The notes below the pieces were generated by a model. The model was not told the origin of the DNA and made no database searches. It was given only the letters and a program-made list of their open reading frames with translations. A DNA stretch of 64,000 nt from Bacillus sp. FSL H8-0547 (GTDB lineage: Bacteria; Bacillota; Bacilli; Bacillales; Bacillaceae), in the NCBI GenBank assembly GCA_038002745.1, contig JBBODD010000001.1:1984001-2048000 (forward strand), given 5' to 3'. The position numbers were made by a program, and so were the translations under genes. Below, piece by piece: positions 27,487 to 38,235 of this stretch; position 1 is the stretch's first letter; each line of letters starts with the position of its first letter.

Positions 27487-28035
27487 TTGAGTATTTCACA
27501 ATATTCTAAGGACCAGCTTAAAGAATTGTCAATGGTTGAAGTAGCCTACGACCTGATGACTGAAAAGAAACAGCCGTACGTTTTCATGGACCTGGTAAAG
27601 GAAATCAGCCAGATTATCGGTCTTACGAAAAGCCAGGTGGAAGATAAAATTTCGCAATTCTACACAGATCTTAACATCGACGGCCGTTATATTTGTGTTG
27701 GAGAAAACACTTGGGGACTGCGCAGCTGGTACCCGTACGAGCAAATCGAAGAAGAGGTTGTGCCTGTTGCAAAACCTAAGAAGAAAAAGGCGAAAAAAGC
27801 GGTTGATGAGCTTGAGCTTGAAGACTTCGATGAAGTGGATGAAGAAGAACTAGAATACGATGATATTGAAGAGTATGAAGATGATACGGACGACGATCTG
27901 GACGACGATGATCTCGAAGATGATGCAGAAGAAATCGACGAAGTCATTGAAGACGAAGATTTTGATCTTGAAGAGGAAGAGCTTGACGAAGACCTTGATG
28001 AAGATCTTGAAGAAGACGAAGAAGAAGATAAATAA
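27487..28035 (+). CDS. rpoE: RNA polymerase delta subunit
   Basis: Delta subunit of Gram-positive RNA polymerase, which helps core recycling and promoter selectivity. The 182 residues have a folded N-terminal domain (SISQYSKDQLKELSMVEVAY to NTWGLRSWYP) and a long, almost purely Asp/Glu C-terminal tail from about residue 105. The TTG start at 27487 follows AAGGGAG. A possible promoter, TTGACA at 27283-27288 with a weak TAGAAG, lies upstream after the 118-bp element. The pyrG promoter begins 6 bases after the stop codon. Confidence 0.95.
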   Translation: MSISQYSKDQLKELSMVEVAYDLMTEKKQPYVFMDLVKEISQIIGLTKSQVEDKISQFYTDLNIDGRYICVGENTWGLRSWYPYEQIEEEVVPVAKPKKKKAKKAVDELELEDFDEVDEEELEYDDIEEYEDDTDDDLDDDDLEDDAEEIDEVIEDEDFDLEEEELDEDLDEDLEEDEEEDK

Positions 28036-28040
28036 TCGTC

Positions 28041-28082
28041 TTGACTTTAGAGGTCCAACTAGGTAGAATCTTATTTGGGCTC
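28041..28082 (+). promoter_or_regulatory. pyrG promoter with GGGCTC initiation region
   Basis: TTGACT (28041-28046), 17-base spacer, TAGAAT (28064-28069), then seven bases and GGGCTC (28077-28082). In B. subtilis pyrG transcription starts with GGGCTC, and at low CTP the polymerase slips and adds extra G residues. The match here is exact at the start site. Confidence 0.9.
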
Positions 28083-28116
28083 TTTAAAAGCTATACCAAT
28101 GGTTTATATATACCAT

Positions 28117-28154
28117 GCTCCCTTTCGCAACGCGCAAGGGAGCTTTCTTTTTTT
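28117..28154 (+). terminator. pyrG leader attenuator terminator
   Basis: GCTCCCTT (28117-28124) pairs with AAGGGAGC (28136-28143), followed by TTTCTTTTTTT. The 5' arm reads GCTCCCTTTC, the same sequence that in B. subtilis pairs with slippage-made poly(G) to prevent termination when CTP is low. It also serves rpoE read-through transcripts. Confidence 0.9.
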
Positions 28155-28239
28155 AGCGCAGTTAAGCCTTCAGGCTGACATAGGCGCTTTTCCTTTTTTT
28201 AGGCATGAAAGACCCCCTGACAACACTTATAAAAGATAA

Positions 28240-29925
<1,686 letters not shown>

Positions 29926-29935
29926 CAATAAACAA

Positions 29936-29966
29936 AACCCCTGACACGCCTGTCAGGGGTTTTTTA
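29936..29966 (+). terminator. Intrinsic terminator of pyrG
   Basis: AACCCCTGACA (29936-29946) and TGTCAGGGGTT (29951-29961) form an 11-bp stem around CGCC, then Ts. Confidence 0.93.
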
Positions 29967-29985
29967 CATAAATGCGGCATTGTTT

Positions 29986-30519
29986 TTACTCGTACTCACT
30001 TACCATCTCTTTGATCGTAAAGCTCAGGGCATAATAGGCAAAAAGCGATGTCATCAGAGCGGGGTAGCCGTAGCGGCTGCCGTCTTCATCCGGAATAAGG
30101 GCTTTTTTCAGTTTTGAATCAATATGGACATCGGCAAGCTCTTCCAAGCCGCCCGGTTCTTCTTTCATATAACATGAGACTGCCGCGGTCCCGATCATGT
30201 CTTCGCGGAGCTTTTTCGCAAGTTCAACCGCTTCTTTGTCATTTGAACGGTGCGAGAATAGAAGCACGCGGTCAGCATCCGTCAGTGCATTCATTGTGCC
30301 GTCCGTAAGAAAAAGCGGTTTTGCACCTGGCAGGGGGTTTGAACCTGCTGTTGCTTCGAGCGTAATCCCTTCAAGCTCTCCAAAGCCGTGCACATAAATC
30401 GTGCCGCTTCCGACTGCAGCCTGAGCGAGCAGTCTTGCGCCGTCTTCAATGGCTTCTTCCTCCTGCTCATGAATGCGGCTGAAATGGCCGGTTAACTGGG
30501 TTGAAAATATCTTCATCAT
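29986..30519 (-). CDS. ywjG: YwjG family protein (DUF2529)
   Basis: Protein of unknown function, 177 residues, convergent with pyrG and divergent from spo0F, as in B. subtilis. It has a SIS-like (sugar isomerase) look: GSGTIYVHGFGELEG, ADRVLLFSHRSNDKEAVELA and TAAVSCYMKEE. The ATG at 30519 is favoured, since AAAGGAG lies 11 bases upstream; a GTG at 30531 overlaps that ribosome site. It may bind a phosphosugar, but no catalytic residues can be assigned. Confidence 0.85.
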   Translation of the reverse strand: MMKIFSTQLTGHFSRIHEQEEEAIEDGARLLAQAAVGSGTIYVHGFGELEGITLEATAGSNPLPGAKPLFLTDGTMNALTDADRVLLFSHRSNDKEAVELAKKLREDMIGTAAVSCYMKEEPGGLEELADVHIDSKLKKALIPDEDGSRYGYPALMTSLFAYYALSFTIKEMVSEYE

Positions 30520-30594
30520 CTGTCTGAACACTCCTTTACGACTCCATTATAACGAATGAGAGAGCCAATACCTAACCGGACAGGTTCAGAAATT

Positions 30595-30637
30595 TGTCGA
30601 TAAGTTTAAGCAGGAATAAGAATACACACAACCGAAT
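30595..30637 (+). promoter_or_regulatory. Sigma-H-type promoter of spo0F with a possible 0A box
   Basis: GCAGGAATA (30610-30618), 12-base spacer, ACCGAAT (30631-30637), which fits the sigma-H pattern RnAGGAwWW and RnnGAAT. TGTCGAT at 30595-30601 differs by one base from the Spo0A box TGTCGAA and lies just upstream. In B. subtilis spo0F has a sigma-H promoter controlled by Spo0A. Confidence 0.75.
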
Positions 30638-30811
30638 AACTATCGTATGTTTCACCGGACTGTTTTATACTAAAGAAAGGCAAATCGGGCATGCGTTAGG
30701 CGCCTTATTTGTTTTTATGATGCAAACAGTTTTCCGGACGTTTTGGTTCCTTGCAATACATGCTGACCGGCAGAATAGCTGGATAATCCAAATATGAAGA
30801 GGTGCAGGAAG

Positions 30812-31183
30812 ATGAATGAAAAAATCTTAATTGTAGACGATCAATATGGAATCCGTATTTTACTAAACGAAGTGTTTCAAAAAGCGGGATATCAGACCTT
30901 CCAGGCAGCAAACGGTTTTCAGGCTCTGGAGATTGTAGACAAGCATAAGCCGGATCTTGTGCTTCTTGATATGAAAATTCCTGGTATGGATGGAATAGAA
31001 ATCCTGAAAAGAATGCGGGTGGTTGAGCCGGATATCCGCGTCATTATCATGACTGCTTACGGTGAACTGGACATGATTCAGGAGGCGAAAGACCTTGGGG
31101 CTCTAACGCATTTCGCAAAGCCGTTTGATATTGACGAGATCCGCGACGCTGTCCGCAAGTACCTTCCAATCCGCTCGAACTGA
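30812..31183 (+). CDS. spo0F: Sporulation response regulator Spo0F
   Basis: Single-domain phosphorelay protein that takes phosphate from the sporulation kinases and passes it to Spo0B. The 123 residues hold the receiver-domain residues D9-D10, phospho-acceptor D53 ([10 protein letters not shown]), T81 and K103 (FAKPF). There is no output domain. The ATG at 30812 gives [11 protein letters not shown], matching B. subtilis; an upstream GTG/ATG at 30794 would add six residues. A sigma-H promoter and an 0A-like box lie upstream, and a terminator follows. Confidence 0.97.
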   Translation: MNEKILIVDDQYGIRILLNEVFQKAGYQTFQAANGFQALEIVDKHKPDLVLLDMKIPGMDGIEILKRMRVVEPDIRVIIMTAYGELDMIQEAKDLGALTHFAKPFDIDEIRDAVRKYLPIRSN

Positions 31184-31196
31184 CGCCGCCCTAAAT

Positions 31197-31228
31197 CGGC
31201 AAACTTATGTCGAAAAGTTGCCGTTTTT
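31197..31228 (+). terminator. Intrinsic terminator of spo0F
   Basis: CGGCAAACTT (31197-31206) and AAGTTGCCG (31215-31223) form a stem with one bulged A, followed by five Ts. Confidence 0.85.
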
Positions 31229-31372
31229 CTCAGAAGTTGGTATGCTAGTGAATGAGAAAAGCCCGTGTACATTTTAATCAGATTACATACATTGCAATCG
31301 TTCTGGTCATGCTAGATGTTACGTAAGCTTTTCGGGTTTAGCAAATTAGCTGCATAGGGAGGATATTTCGAC

Positions 31373-32230
31373 ATGCCTTTAGTATCAATGACAGAAATGT
31401 TGAATAAAGCAAAAGAAGAAGGTTACGCTGTAGGTCAGTTTAACCTGAACAACCTTGAGTTCACTCAAGCGATTCTTCAAGCTGCTGAAGAAGAAAAATC
31501 ACCGGTTATCCTTGGTGTATCCGAGGGCGCTGCACGTTACATGAGCGGCTTCAAAACAGTTGTAAAAATGGTTGAAGGTCTTATGGAAGACCTGAACGTA
31601 ACAGTTCCTGTTGCGATTCACCTTGACCATGGTTCAAGCTTTGACAAATGTAAAGAAGCAATCGATGCAGGTTTCACATCTGTAATGATCGACGCTTCTC
31701 ACCACCCATTTGAAGAGAACATTGAAACAACAGCTAAAGTTGTTGAATATGCTCATTCAAAAGGCGTTTCTGTTGAAGCTGAGCTTGGAACAGTAGGCGG
31801 ACAAGAGGACGACATTATCGCAGAAGGCGTTATCTACGCTGACCCTAAAGAGTGCGAAGAGCTTGTTAACCGCACTGGCATCGACTGCCTTGCTCCTGCA
31901 CTAGGATCTGTACACGGCCCTTACAAAGGCGAACCTAACCTTGGCTTCAAAGAGATGGAAGAAATCGGCAAAGCTACTGGCATGCCTCTAGTTCTTCACG
32001 GCGGAACGGGTATCCCTACTCACGATATCCAAAAAGCAATCTCTTTCGGTACAGCTAAAATCAACGTAAACACTGAAAACCAAATCGCTTCTGCTAAAGC
32101 TGTTCGCGAAACACTTGCAGCTAAGCCGAACGAATATGACCCACGCAAATACCTTGGACCTGCCCGCGATGCAATCAAAGCAACAGTTGCAGGCAAAATG
32201 AAAGAATTCGGTTCTGCGGGAAGAGCATAA
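31373..32230 (+). CDS. fbaA: Class II fructose-1,6-bisphosphate aldolase
   Basis: Zinc-dependent cleavage of fructose-1,6-bisphosphate into dihydroxyacetone phosphate and glyceraldehyde-3-phosphate. The 285 residues match B. subtilis FbaA. Metal and substrate residues sit in [11 protein letters not shown] (two His), [18 protein letters not shown] and VLHGGTGIP. Codon use is strongly biased, as expected for a highly expressed glycolytic gene. GGGAGGA precedes the ATG. A terminator follows, so it is probably monocistronic. Confidence 0.98.
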   Translation: MPLVSMTEMLNKAKEEGYAVGQFNLNNLEFTQAILQAAEEEKSPVILGVSEGAARYMSGFKTVVKMVEGLMEDLNVTVPVAIHLDHGSSFDKCKEAIDAGFTSVMIDASHHPFEENIETTAKVVEYAHSKGVSVEAELGTVGGQEDDIIAEGVIYADPKECEELVNRTGIDCLAPALGSVHGPYKGEPNLGFKEMEEIGKATGMPLVLHGGTGIPTHDIQKAISFGTAKINVNTENQIASAKAVRETLAAKPNEYDPRKYLGPARDAIKATVAGKMKEFGSAGRA

Positions 32231-32248
32231 TTTATTTTGAAAAAAGAA

Positions 32249-32293
32249 AAACCGCCTCTGATACACAGGAAACGACAAGGCGGTTTCCTTTTT
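32249..32293 (+). terminator. Intrinsic terminator of fbaA
   Basis: AACCGCCT (32249-32256) pairs with AGGCGGTT (32277-32284), followed by TCCTTTTT. Confidence 0.8.
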
Positions 32294-32350
32294 AAGTGAA
32301 AGTAAGCGTAAACAAGTTCTATTTTTCTGATATCTTAGGAGGATGGCAGA

Positions 32351-32995
32351 ATGTTATTTTTCATTGATACAGCAAATGTCGAAGAAATTAAAGAAGCACA
32401 GGCACTCGGTGTCTTATCCGGAGTAACAACAAACCCGAGCTTAGTAGCTAAAGAGAACGTATCCTTCCATGACCGCCTTAGAGAGATTACCGGAATCGTA
32501 TCCGGGTCTGTCAGTGCTGAGGTCATTTCCTTAAAGGCAGAGGAAATGATTGAAGAAGGCAAAGAGCTTGCTGAAATTGCCCCTAATATCACAGTGAAAG
32601 TGCCAATGACGCCGGACGGCTTAAAAGCAGTAAAAGCCTTAACGGACCTTGGCATCAAAACGAACGTGACCCTGATTTTTAACGCGAACCAGGCGCTTCT
32701 TGCTGCAAGAGCAGGAGCGACATATGTATCGCCGTTTGTCGGACGTCTTGATGATATTGGCCAAAATGGCATGGAGCTGATTTCTACCATCGCACAGATC
32801 TTTGATTTACACGGAATTGAATCAAAGATTATCGCGGCATCAATCAGACATCCAATGCACGTGACAGAAGCAGCGCTGCACGGCGCCCATATTGCGACCA
32901 TTCCATTCAGCGTCATCAAACAGCTCTGCAAACACCCCCTGACAGATCAGGGCATCGAAAAGTTTCTGGCAGACTGGAACAGCAGACAGCAATAG
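32351..32995 (+). CDS. tal: Transaldolase (TalC/YwjH type)
   Basis: Transfers a dihydroxyacetone unit between sugar phosphates in the pentose phosphate pathway. The 214-residue short form starts [17 protein letters not shown], has [12 protein letters not shown] and the Schiff-base lysine in [14 protein letters not shown], and ends with the SIRHPMHV block. This subgroup also contains fructose-6-phosphate aldolases, so the exact activity is inferred. TTAGGAGGA precedes the ATG by 9 bases. Confidence 0.95.
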   Translation: MLFFIDTANVEEIKEAQALGVLSGVTTNPSLVAKENVSFHDRLREITGIVSGSVSAEVISLKAEEMIEEGKELAEIAPNITVKVPMTPDGLKAVKALTDLGIKTNVTLIFNANQALLAARAGATYVSPFVGRLDDIGQNGMELISTIAQIFDLHGIESKIIAASIRHPMHVTEAALHGAHIATIPFSVIKQLCKHPLTDQGIEKFLADWNSRQQ

Positions 32996-33019
32996 ATTGC
33001 AAGATAAATAGATAACAGG

Positions 33020-33043
33020 AATGGCAAGCCTAGGCTTGCCATT
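33020..33043. terminator. Perfect 24-bp palindrome after tal, possible terminator
   Basis: AATGGCAAGCC (33020-33030) and GGCTTGCCATT (33033-33043) pair fully around TA. CTCTACTAG follows, without a T tract, so it is either a weak terminator or a transcript end stabiliser. Confidence 0.55.
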
Positions 33044-33053
33044 CTCTACTAGA

Positions 33054-33171
33054 AAAGCGGAGCCGACTGTTTAATTCTTTCAGTCAGATAAGAAATTACC
33101 GGAAAAGTCCGGGTCCCTCCTTTTTCGGGGATTTTGTTCTGACAGAAGGGCTAGGAGGCGCAGCTGGACAA
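33054..33171 (-). repeat. Dispersed palindromic element, copy C
   Basis: Reverse-orientation copy of the element at 18985: GCTGGACA at the right end, TTCTGACAGAAGGGC, and a central AAAAGTCCGG segment. The rest of the 553-base gap before murZ (33172-33548) shows no gene; TTGAAC at about 33314 with a weak TTAATG may be the murZ promoter. Confidence 0.82.
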
Positions 33172-33548
33172 TGTGAAAAGCACCGCACTAGATAAAACAA
33201 TGCGATTCTTCCATCCATTCAGGCAATGACCCTCATTTTACATGCCTCCACAGGAACCATATCGTGCACTAAAATAATTTCATATGTCATAATAGGTTAA
33301 AGAAAAAAAACTTGAACTTGTATTCTTTGTCGGATTAATGGAAAATATTTGTTGAAAAGAGGCATTTTTTGTTGCTCTTTCGTCTCAACCCGAAACGTCA
33401 GCTTGATTTTGGTCACAGTACCACCATTTTATTCTCATAACATGATGGCTTTTCAAAAAGGAGCCGGCTTTTCAGTTCTGAATGAAACTGAGAGGGCGAA
33501 ACCTGACAAGACATCGAAAAGCCAACTTCTTTGAGAAAGGAGACTATC

Positions 33549-34838
33549 ATGGAAAAATTAAAAATAGCAGGCGGTTACCCTTTAAAAGGGACGGTAAGCA
33601 TCAGCGGCGCCAAAAACAGTGCAGTTGCCCTTATACCGGCGACAATACTGGCACAGTCACCCGTCACCATTGAAGGTTTGCCCGATATTTCAGATGTACA
33701 TATTTTAAAGGACTTGCTTGAGGAAATCGGGGGAACCGCAGAGTTTAAGAATAACGAGATGTATGTGAATCCTGCGGAAATGATTTCAATGCCTCTGCCA
33801 AGCGGAAAAGTGAAAAAGCTCCGCGCTTCCTACTACTTGATGGGAGCGATGCTCGGCCGCTTCAAAAAGGCAGTGATCGGCCTTCCAGGAGGATGCCATC
33901 TTGGTCCGCGCCCGATTGATCAGCATATCAAAGGCTTTGAGGCTCTCGGAGCACAGGTCACAAATGAACAGGGCGCAATCTATCTGCGTGCCGAGGAGCT
34001 TAAAGGGGCCCGCATTTATCTTGATGTCGTCAGTGTTGGTGCAACCATCAACATCATGCTTGCAGCTGTGCTTGCTAAAGGACAGACCATTATTGAGAAT
34101 GCAGCAAAGGAACCTGAGATCATCGATGTCGCCACGCTTTTATCAAGCATGGGTGCAAGAATTAAGGGAGCCGGAACGGATGTAATCCGTATCGACGGCG
34201 TTGAAAGCCTTCACGGCTGCAGACACTCTATTATCCCTGACCGGATTGAAGCCGGCACGTATATGATTATTGGAGCTGCCATGGCGCAGGAAGTGCTGAT
34301 TGACAACGTTATTCCGCTTCACCTTGAATCTCTCATTGCAAAATTCAGAGAGATGGGGATTCATGTTGAAACAAACAACGAACAGATCTGGATTGTCGGC
34401 GGACAGAAGGAATTGAAATCAGTCGACATTAAAACACTCGTCTATCCTGGTTTTCCTACAGATCTGCAGCAGCCGTTTACGTCACTCCTTACAAAGTCAA
34501 CCGGAACAAGTGTCGTGACAGATACAATCTATTCTGCGCGCTTTAAGCATATTGATGAGCTCCGGAGAATGGGAGCCAAAATTAAAGTGGAAGGCAGATC
34601 TGCTATTGTTACAGGCCCGACAAAGCTTCAGGGTGCGAAAGTGAAAGCGAGTGATCTTCGTGCAGGAGCTGCGCTAGTCGCAGCAGGCCTGATGGCGGAA
34701 GGTGTAACCGAGGTAACAGGACTTGAGCATATCGACCGCGGATACAGCCAGCTTGAAGAAAAACTGACAAGCCTTGGCGCGACAATCTGGCGCGAAAAGC
34801 TGACAGAACAGGAAATTGAACAGCTTCAAAGTTCTTAA
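33549..34838 (+). CDS. murZ: UDP-GlcNAc 1-carboxyvinyltransferase MurZ (MurAB)
   Basis: First committed step of peptidoglycan synthesis: transfers enolpyruvate from PEP to UDP-GlcNAc. The 429 residues match B. subtilis MurAB/MurZ, and the gene's place between tal and glpX is the MurZ position (MurAA lies in the window's atp-distal region in B. subtilis). The catalytic cysteine is C116 in [13 protein letters not shown]22-N23 lie in [10 protein letters not shown]. The ATG at 33549 follows AAAGGAG by 8 bases. Confidence 0.96.
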   Translation: MEKLKIAGGYPLKGTVSISGAKNSAVALIPATILAQSPVTIEGLPDISDVHILKDLLEEIGGTAEFKNNEMYVNPAEMISMPLPSGKVKKLRASYYLMGAMLGRFKKAVIGLPGGCHLGPRPIDQHIKGFEALGAQVTNEQGAIYLRAEELKGARIYLDVVSVGATINIMLAAVLAKGQTIIENAAKEPEIIDVATLLSSMGARIKGAGTDVIRIDGVESLHGCRHSIIPDRIEAGTYMIIGAAMAQEVLIDNVIPLHLESLIAKFREMGIHVETNNEQIWIVGGQKELKSVDIKTLVYPGFPTDLQQPFTSLLTKSTGTSVVTDTIYSARFKHIDELRRMGAKIKVEGRSAIVTGPTKLQGAKVKASDLRAGAALVAAGLMAEGVTEVTGLEHIDRGYSQLEEKLTSLGATIWREKLTEQEIEQLQSS

Positions 34839-34886
34839 GTAAATAGATACCTATAACAACAGGGGATACATGGGGAGGAAGAAACA

Positions 34887-35849
34887 ATGGAGAGAAGTTT
34901 ATCAATGGAGTTAGTCCGTGTAACAGAAGCGGCTGCACTTGCATCTGCACGCTGGATGGGACGCGGGAAAAAAGACGAAGCAGACGATGCTGCAACATCA
35001 GCTATGAGAGATGTTTTTGACACCATTCCGATGAAAGGAACGGTTGTGATCGGGGAAGGCGAGATGGATGAAGCGCCGATGCTCTATATCGGTGAAAAGC
35101 TTGGGACAGGCTATGGCCCGCGCGTTGACGTGGCCGTTGATCCGCTTGAAGGAACAAATATCGTTGCCTCCGGCGGCTGGAATGCCCTTGCTGTTATCGC
35201 AATCGCAGACCACGGCAACCTTCTAAATGCACCGGATATGTACATGGACAAAATAGCAGTCGGTCCTGAAGCAGTAGGCTGCATTGATATTAACGCTCCA
35301 ATCATTGACAACCTTAAGGCGGTTGCAAAAGCTAAAAACAAAAATGTGGAAGATGTCGTCGCCACAATCTTAAACCGCGAAAGACATGAGCATATCATTA
35401 AAGAGCTTCGCGATGCAGGCGCACGCATCAAGCTGATCAATGACGGTGATGTCGCAGGTGCCATCAATACGGCTTTTGACCACACAGGCGTCGACATCCT
35501 GTTCGGTTCAGGCGGCGCACCTGAAGGCGTTCTTGCGGCAGTTGCCCTAAAATGCCTCGGCGGAGAAATCCAGGGCAAGCTTCTTCCGCAAAATGACGAA
35601 GAAATCGCACGATGCGAGAAAATGGGAATCGACACAAGCAAAGTTCTCCGCATGGAGGACCTTGTAAAAGGCGATGACGCGATTTTCGCAGCAACCGGGG
35701 TTACTGACGGCGAGCTGCTGAAAGGCGTTCAGTTTACAGGCACCGCGGGAACGACTCAATCTCTCGTCATGCGTGCCAAATCAGGAACCGTCCGCTTTAT
35801 CGACGGAACTCACAGCCTAAGCAAAAAACCGAACCTTGTCATAAAGTAA
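34887..35849 (+). CDS. glpX: Class II fructose-1,6-bisphosphatase GlpX
   Basis: Gluconeogenic hydrolysis of fructose-1,6-bisphosphate. The 320 residues begin [18 protein letters not shown] and carry the metal-binding [15 protein letters not shown] and [12 protein letters not shown] motifs and [22 protein letters not shown] lies before the ATG. The gene is 48 bases after murZ, so the two may share a transcript. It adds a second sugar-phosphate enzyme to the fbaA-tal neighbourhood. Confidence 0.96.
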   Translation: MERSLSMELVRVTEAAALASARWMGRGKKDEADDAATSAMRDVFDTIPMKGTVVIGEGEMDEAPMLYIGEKLGTGYGPRVDVAVDPLEGTNIVASGGWNALAVIAIADHGNLLNAPDMYMDKIAVGPEAVGCIDINAPIIDNLKAVAKAKNKNVEDVVATILNRERHEHIIKELRDAGARIKLINDGDVAGAINTAFDHTGVDILFGSGGAPEGVLAAVALKCLGGEIQGKLLPQNDEEIARCEKMGIDTSKVLRMEDLVKGDDAIFAATGVTDGELLKGVQFTGTAGTTQSLVMRAKSGTVRFIDGTHSLSKKPNLVIK

Positions 35850-35868
35850 AACGCAGCTACGCTGCAGC

Positions 35869-35912
35869 CAGCCGGGTATAGAAATGGTTTGTTCTATTTC
35901 CGGCTGTTTTTT
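35869..35912 (+). terminator. Intrinsic terminator of glpX
   Basis: CAGCCGG (35869-35875) pairs with CCGGCTG (35900-35906), with an inner ATAGAA-TTCTAT stem, followed by six Ts. Confidence 0.88.
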
Positions 35913-35948
35913 CTTGTGGGGAAGACCAATGTGATTCCGCATTTCGTG

Positions 35949-36068
35949 GTGTCCAGCTGCATCGCCTAACTCCTCGGCCAGAACGGCTCCGTCAAAAAAA
36001 GCAAACCCGGCTTTTTCTGCCGGATCCTTTTCTGCCCTTCGGAGCTGACCAAGGCGATTCCGCATTTC
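35949..36068 (+). repeat. Dispersed palindromic element, copy B1
   Basis: Runs from GTGTCCAGC to TTCCGCATTTC, with AACCCGGCTTTTTCTGCCGGATCC in its centre split across the stem. It is directly joined to copy B2, giving a tandem pair. It is the most diverged copy in the central part. Confidence 0.8.
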
Positions 36069-36071
36069 GTG

Positions 36072-36190
36072 GTGTCCAGCTGCGCCTCCTAGTCCTTCTG
36101 TCAGAACAAAATCACCGAAAAAGTCAAATTCGGACTTTTCCGGTGATTTCTTATCTGACTGCCAGGCCTGATCAGTCGGCTCTGCATTTC
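36072..36190 (+). repeat. Dispersed palindromic element, copy B2
   Basis: Runs from GTGTCCAGC to CTGCATTTC. The central hairpin pairs ATCACCG-AAAAGTC with GACTTTT-CGGTGAT. It lies directly upstream of the rho promoter. Confidence 0.85.
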
Positions 36191-36224
36191 AATGTTTCAA
36201 TCTCATTTCAAAACCCGAAATCTG

Positions 36225-36415
36225 TTGATTAAATCCATCAAATAAGGTAAAACTAAAGAGTGCTGCGTAATTTGAAAGGGCTGCCTTTCACACTGCTTTT
36301 CCTACTTCTAGCCTATCTTCTCTTTCTTCTCTATATCTGATCCTTTTACTAGTTTTTTTCTCGCATATAGATGGAAGAACAACTGTATTTATAATTTATA
36401 AAGTGTGGTGCTGTT
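36225..36415 (+). promoter_or_regulatory. rho promoter and pyrimidine-rich leader
   Basis: TTGATT (36225-36230), 17-base spacer, TAAAAC (36248-36253). The leader of about 155 bases contains GAAAGG/CCTTTC (36274-36289) as a small hairpin and then about 80 bases that are almost all C and T (36284-36363). Such unstructured, C/U-rich RNA is what Rho binds, so the leader may give autogenous attenuation, as known for B. subtilis rho. Confidence 0.65.
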
Positions 36416-37699
36416 ATGAGCGAGGTTTCTATTTCCAATCTCGAACATCTTAAATTAAAAGAATTATATGAGCTTGCACGTCATTACAAAGTGTCGTATT
36501 ACAGCAAGCTGACGAAAAAAGAATTGATTTTTGCCATTTTAAAAGCGAACGCTGAGCAAGAGGACTTATTGTTCATGGAAGGCGTTCTTGAAATCATTCA
36601 GTCTGAAGGATTCGGGTTCTTAAGACCTATCAACTATTCTCCAAGCTCTGAGGATATTTATATTTCGGCTTCACAGATCCGCCGTTTTGATTTGCGGAAT
36701 GGGGACAAGGTGTCCGGAAAAGTCCGTCCGCCAAAGGAAAACGAGCGTTACTACGGCCTGCTTCATGTGGAAGCCGTTAACGGAGATGACCCTGAGTCTG
36801 CGAAAGAGCGTGTTCATTTCCCGGCTTTGACGCCGCTTTATCCGAACCGCCAAATCATCCTTGAAACAAAACCGAGCGACCTTTCAACACGCATCATGGA
36901 TGTGATTGCTCCTGTTGGATTCGGACAGCGCGGACTGATCGTTGCGCCTCCAAAAGCAGGTAAAACGATGCTGCTGAAAGAAATCGCCAACAGCGTGACA
37001 ACAAATCATCCGGAAGCTGAACTGATTGTTCTCCTCATTGACGAGCGTCCTGAGGAAGTAACGGACATTGAGCGTTCTGTAGCAGGAGACGTTGTCAGCT
37101 CAACATTTGATGAGGTTCCTGAAAACCACATCAAGGTTGCTGAGCTTGTTCTTGAACGTGCGATGCGCCTTGTCGAGCATAAGAAGGACGTTATTATCCT
37201 TATGGACAGCATTACACGTCTTGCCCGTGCGTACAACCTTGTGATTCCGCCAAGCGGACGTACACTCTCAGGCGGTATTGATCCGGCTGCGTTCCATCGT
37301 CCAAAGCGCTTCTTCGGGGCTGCGCGGAATATTGAAGAGGGTGGAAGCCTCACCATTCTTGCGACTGCTCTTGTTGATACAGGATCCCGCATGGATGATG
37401 TGATCTATGAAGAGTTTAAAGGAACAGGCAATATGGAGCTTCATCTTGACCGCTCCCTTGCAGAAAAACGCATCTTCCCGGCCATTGATATTCGCCGCTC
37501 AGGTACCCGCAAGGAAGAACTGCTTATTCCGAAAGACCACCTTGAGAAGCTGTGGGCCATCCGGAAATCAATGTCAGATTCGCCTGATTTTGCTGAAAAG
37601 TTCCTGAAAAAACTGCGCAACTCCAAATCCAACGAAGAATTCTTCAGTATTCTTGATGCGGAATGGAAGGCAGCAGGCGTTTCCGGAAAACGATTGTAA
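36416..37699 (+). CDS. rho: Transcription termination factor Rho
   Basis: Hexameric RNA helicase that ends transcription. The 427 residues equal B. subtilis Rho. The N-terminal cold-shock-like RNA-binding domain has [21 protein letters not shown]; the ATPase domain has Walker [15 protein letters not shown] and Walker [18 protein letters not shown], with the arginine finger in the [20 protein letters not shown] region. It is preceded by a long pyrimidine-rich leader that may allow autoregulation. Confidence 0.98.
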   Translation: MSEVSISNLEHLKLKELYELARHYKVSYYSKLTKKELIFAILKANAEQEDLLFMEGVLEIIQSEGFGFLRPINYSPSSEDIYISASQIRRFDLRNGDKVSGKVRPPKENERYYGLLHVEAVNGDDPESAKERVHFPALTPLYPNRQIILETKPSDLSTRIMDVIAPVGFGQRGLIVAPPKAGKTMLLKEIANSVTTNHPEAELIVLLIDERPEEVTDIERSVAGDVVSSTFDEVPENHIKVAELVLERAMRLVEHKKDVIILMDSITRLARAYNLVIPPSGRTLSGGIDPAAFHRPKRFFGAARNIEEGGSLTILATALVDTGSRMDDVIYEEFKGTGNMELHLDRSLAEKRIFPAIDIRRSGTRKEELLIPKDHLEKLWAIRKSMSDSPDFAEKFLKKLRNSKSNEEFFSILDAEWKAAGVSGKRL

Positions 37700-37705
37700 A
37701 ATTAG

Positions 37706-37734
37706 TTGCAAATTAACTGGAAGCTTGTTATACT
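37706..37734 (+). promoter_or_regulatory. Sigma-A promoter of rpmE
   Basis: TTGCAA (37706-37711), 17-base spacer, TATACT (37729-37734), followed by seven Ts. It lies immediately after the rho stop codon. Confidence 0.8.
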
Positions 37735-37822
37735 TTTTTTATGTGCTTTTCCGGAAGAACCTCTTCTGGAAATGATAACTCTGTTTCGGTAAACGAATCA
37801 GGGCGGAAGGAGATGAAACGGA

Positions 37823-38023
37823 ATGAAAGCAGCTATCCATCCTAACTACAAAAAAGTTATGGTTAAATGTGCTTGCGGAAATGAATTTGAAACTGGTTCT
37901 GTAAAAGACGAGGTGCGCATCGAGGTTTGCTCTGAGTGCCATCCATTCTACACAGGACGTCAAAAGTTCGCTTCTGCTGACGGTCGTGTTGATCGCTTCA
38001 ACAAAAAATACGGTCTTAAATAA
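37823..38023 (+). CDS. rpmE: Ribosomal protein L31 (zinc-binding form)
   Basis: Large-subunit ribosomal protein of 66 residues, [12 protein letters not shown]. It keeps the zinc ligands CACG (C16, C18) and CSEC (C36, C39), so it is the zinc-requiring paralogue, which in B. subtilis is replaced by YtiA under zinc starvation. It has its own promoter and terminator. GGAAGGAG precedes the ATG. Confidence 0.98.
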   Translation: MKAAIHPNYKKVMVKCACGNEFETGSVKDEVRIEVCSECHPFYTGRQKFASADGRVDRFNKKYGLK

Positions 38024-38038
38024 TTATAGATTGAAGGA

Positions 38039-38070
38039 AACAGGCAAGATTTCTGTCTTGCCTGTTTTTT
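38039..38070 (+). terminator. Intrinsic terminator of rpmE
   Basis: AACAGGCAAGA (38039-38049) pairs with TCTTGCCTGTT (38056-38066), followed by Ts. Confidence 0.92.
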
Positions 38071-38235
38071 TACGCCGTTTCCCGCTATTTTTGGGAAAAA
38101 CAGCCATAATAAGCAGTATCCATGTACATATGGAACCTTACAATGAACGGCATTCCGTTCATTTAAAGATAGAAAGCAGCAAAAGGCTCGGGACCATAGA
38201 ACAACGTTTAAGAAATGAAGGGAGAGGCCGTTTTC

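Noticed and set aside
27687-27947. Serine-rich minus-strand frame
   Set aside because: It is the complement of the Asp/Glu-rich tail of rpoE.
31207-31214. TGTCGAA matching the Spo0A box downstream of spo0F
   Set aside because: It is the loop of the spo0F terminator hairpin, followed by Ts, and lies far from any start site.
35856-35867. CAGCTACGCTG as a separate operator
   Set aside because: It is a small palindrome next to the glpX terminator and probably part of that transcript's end structure.
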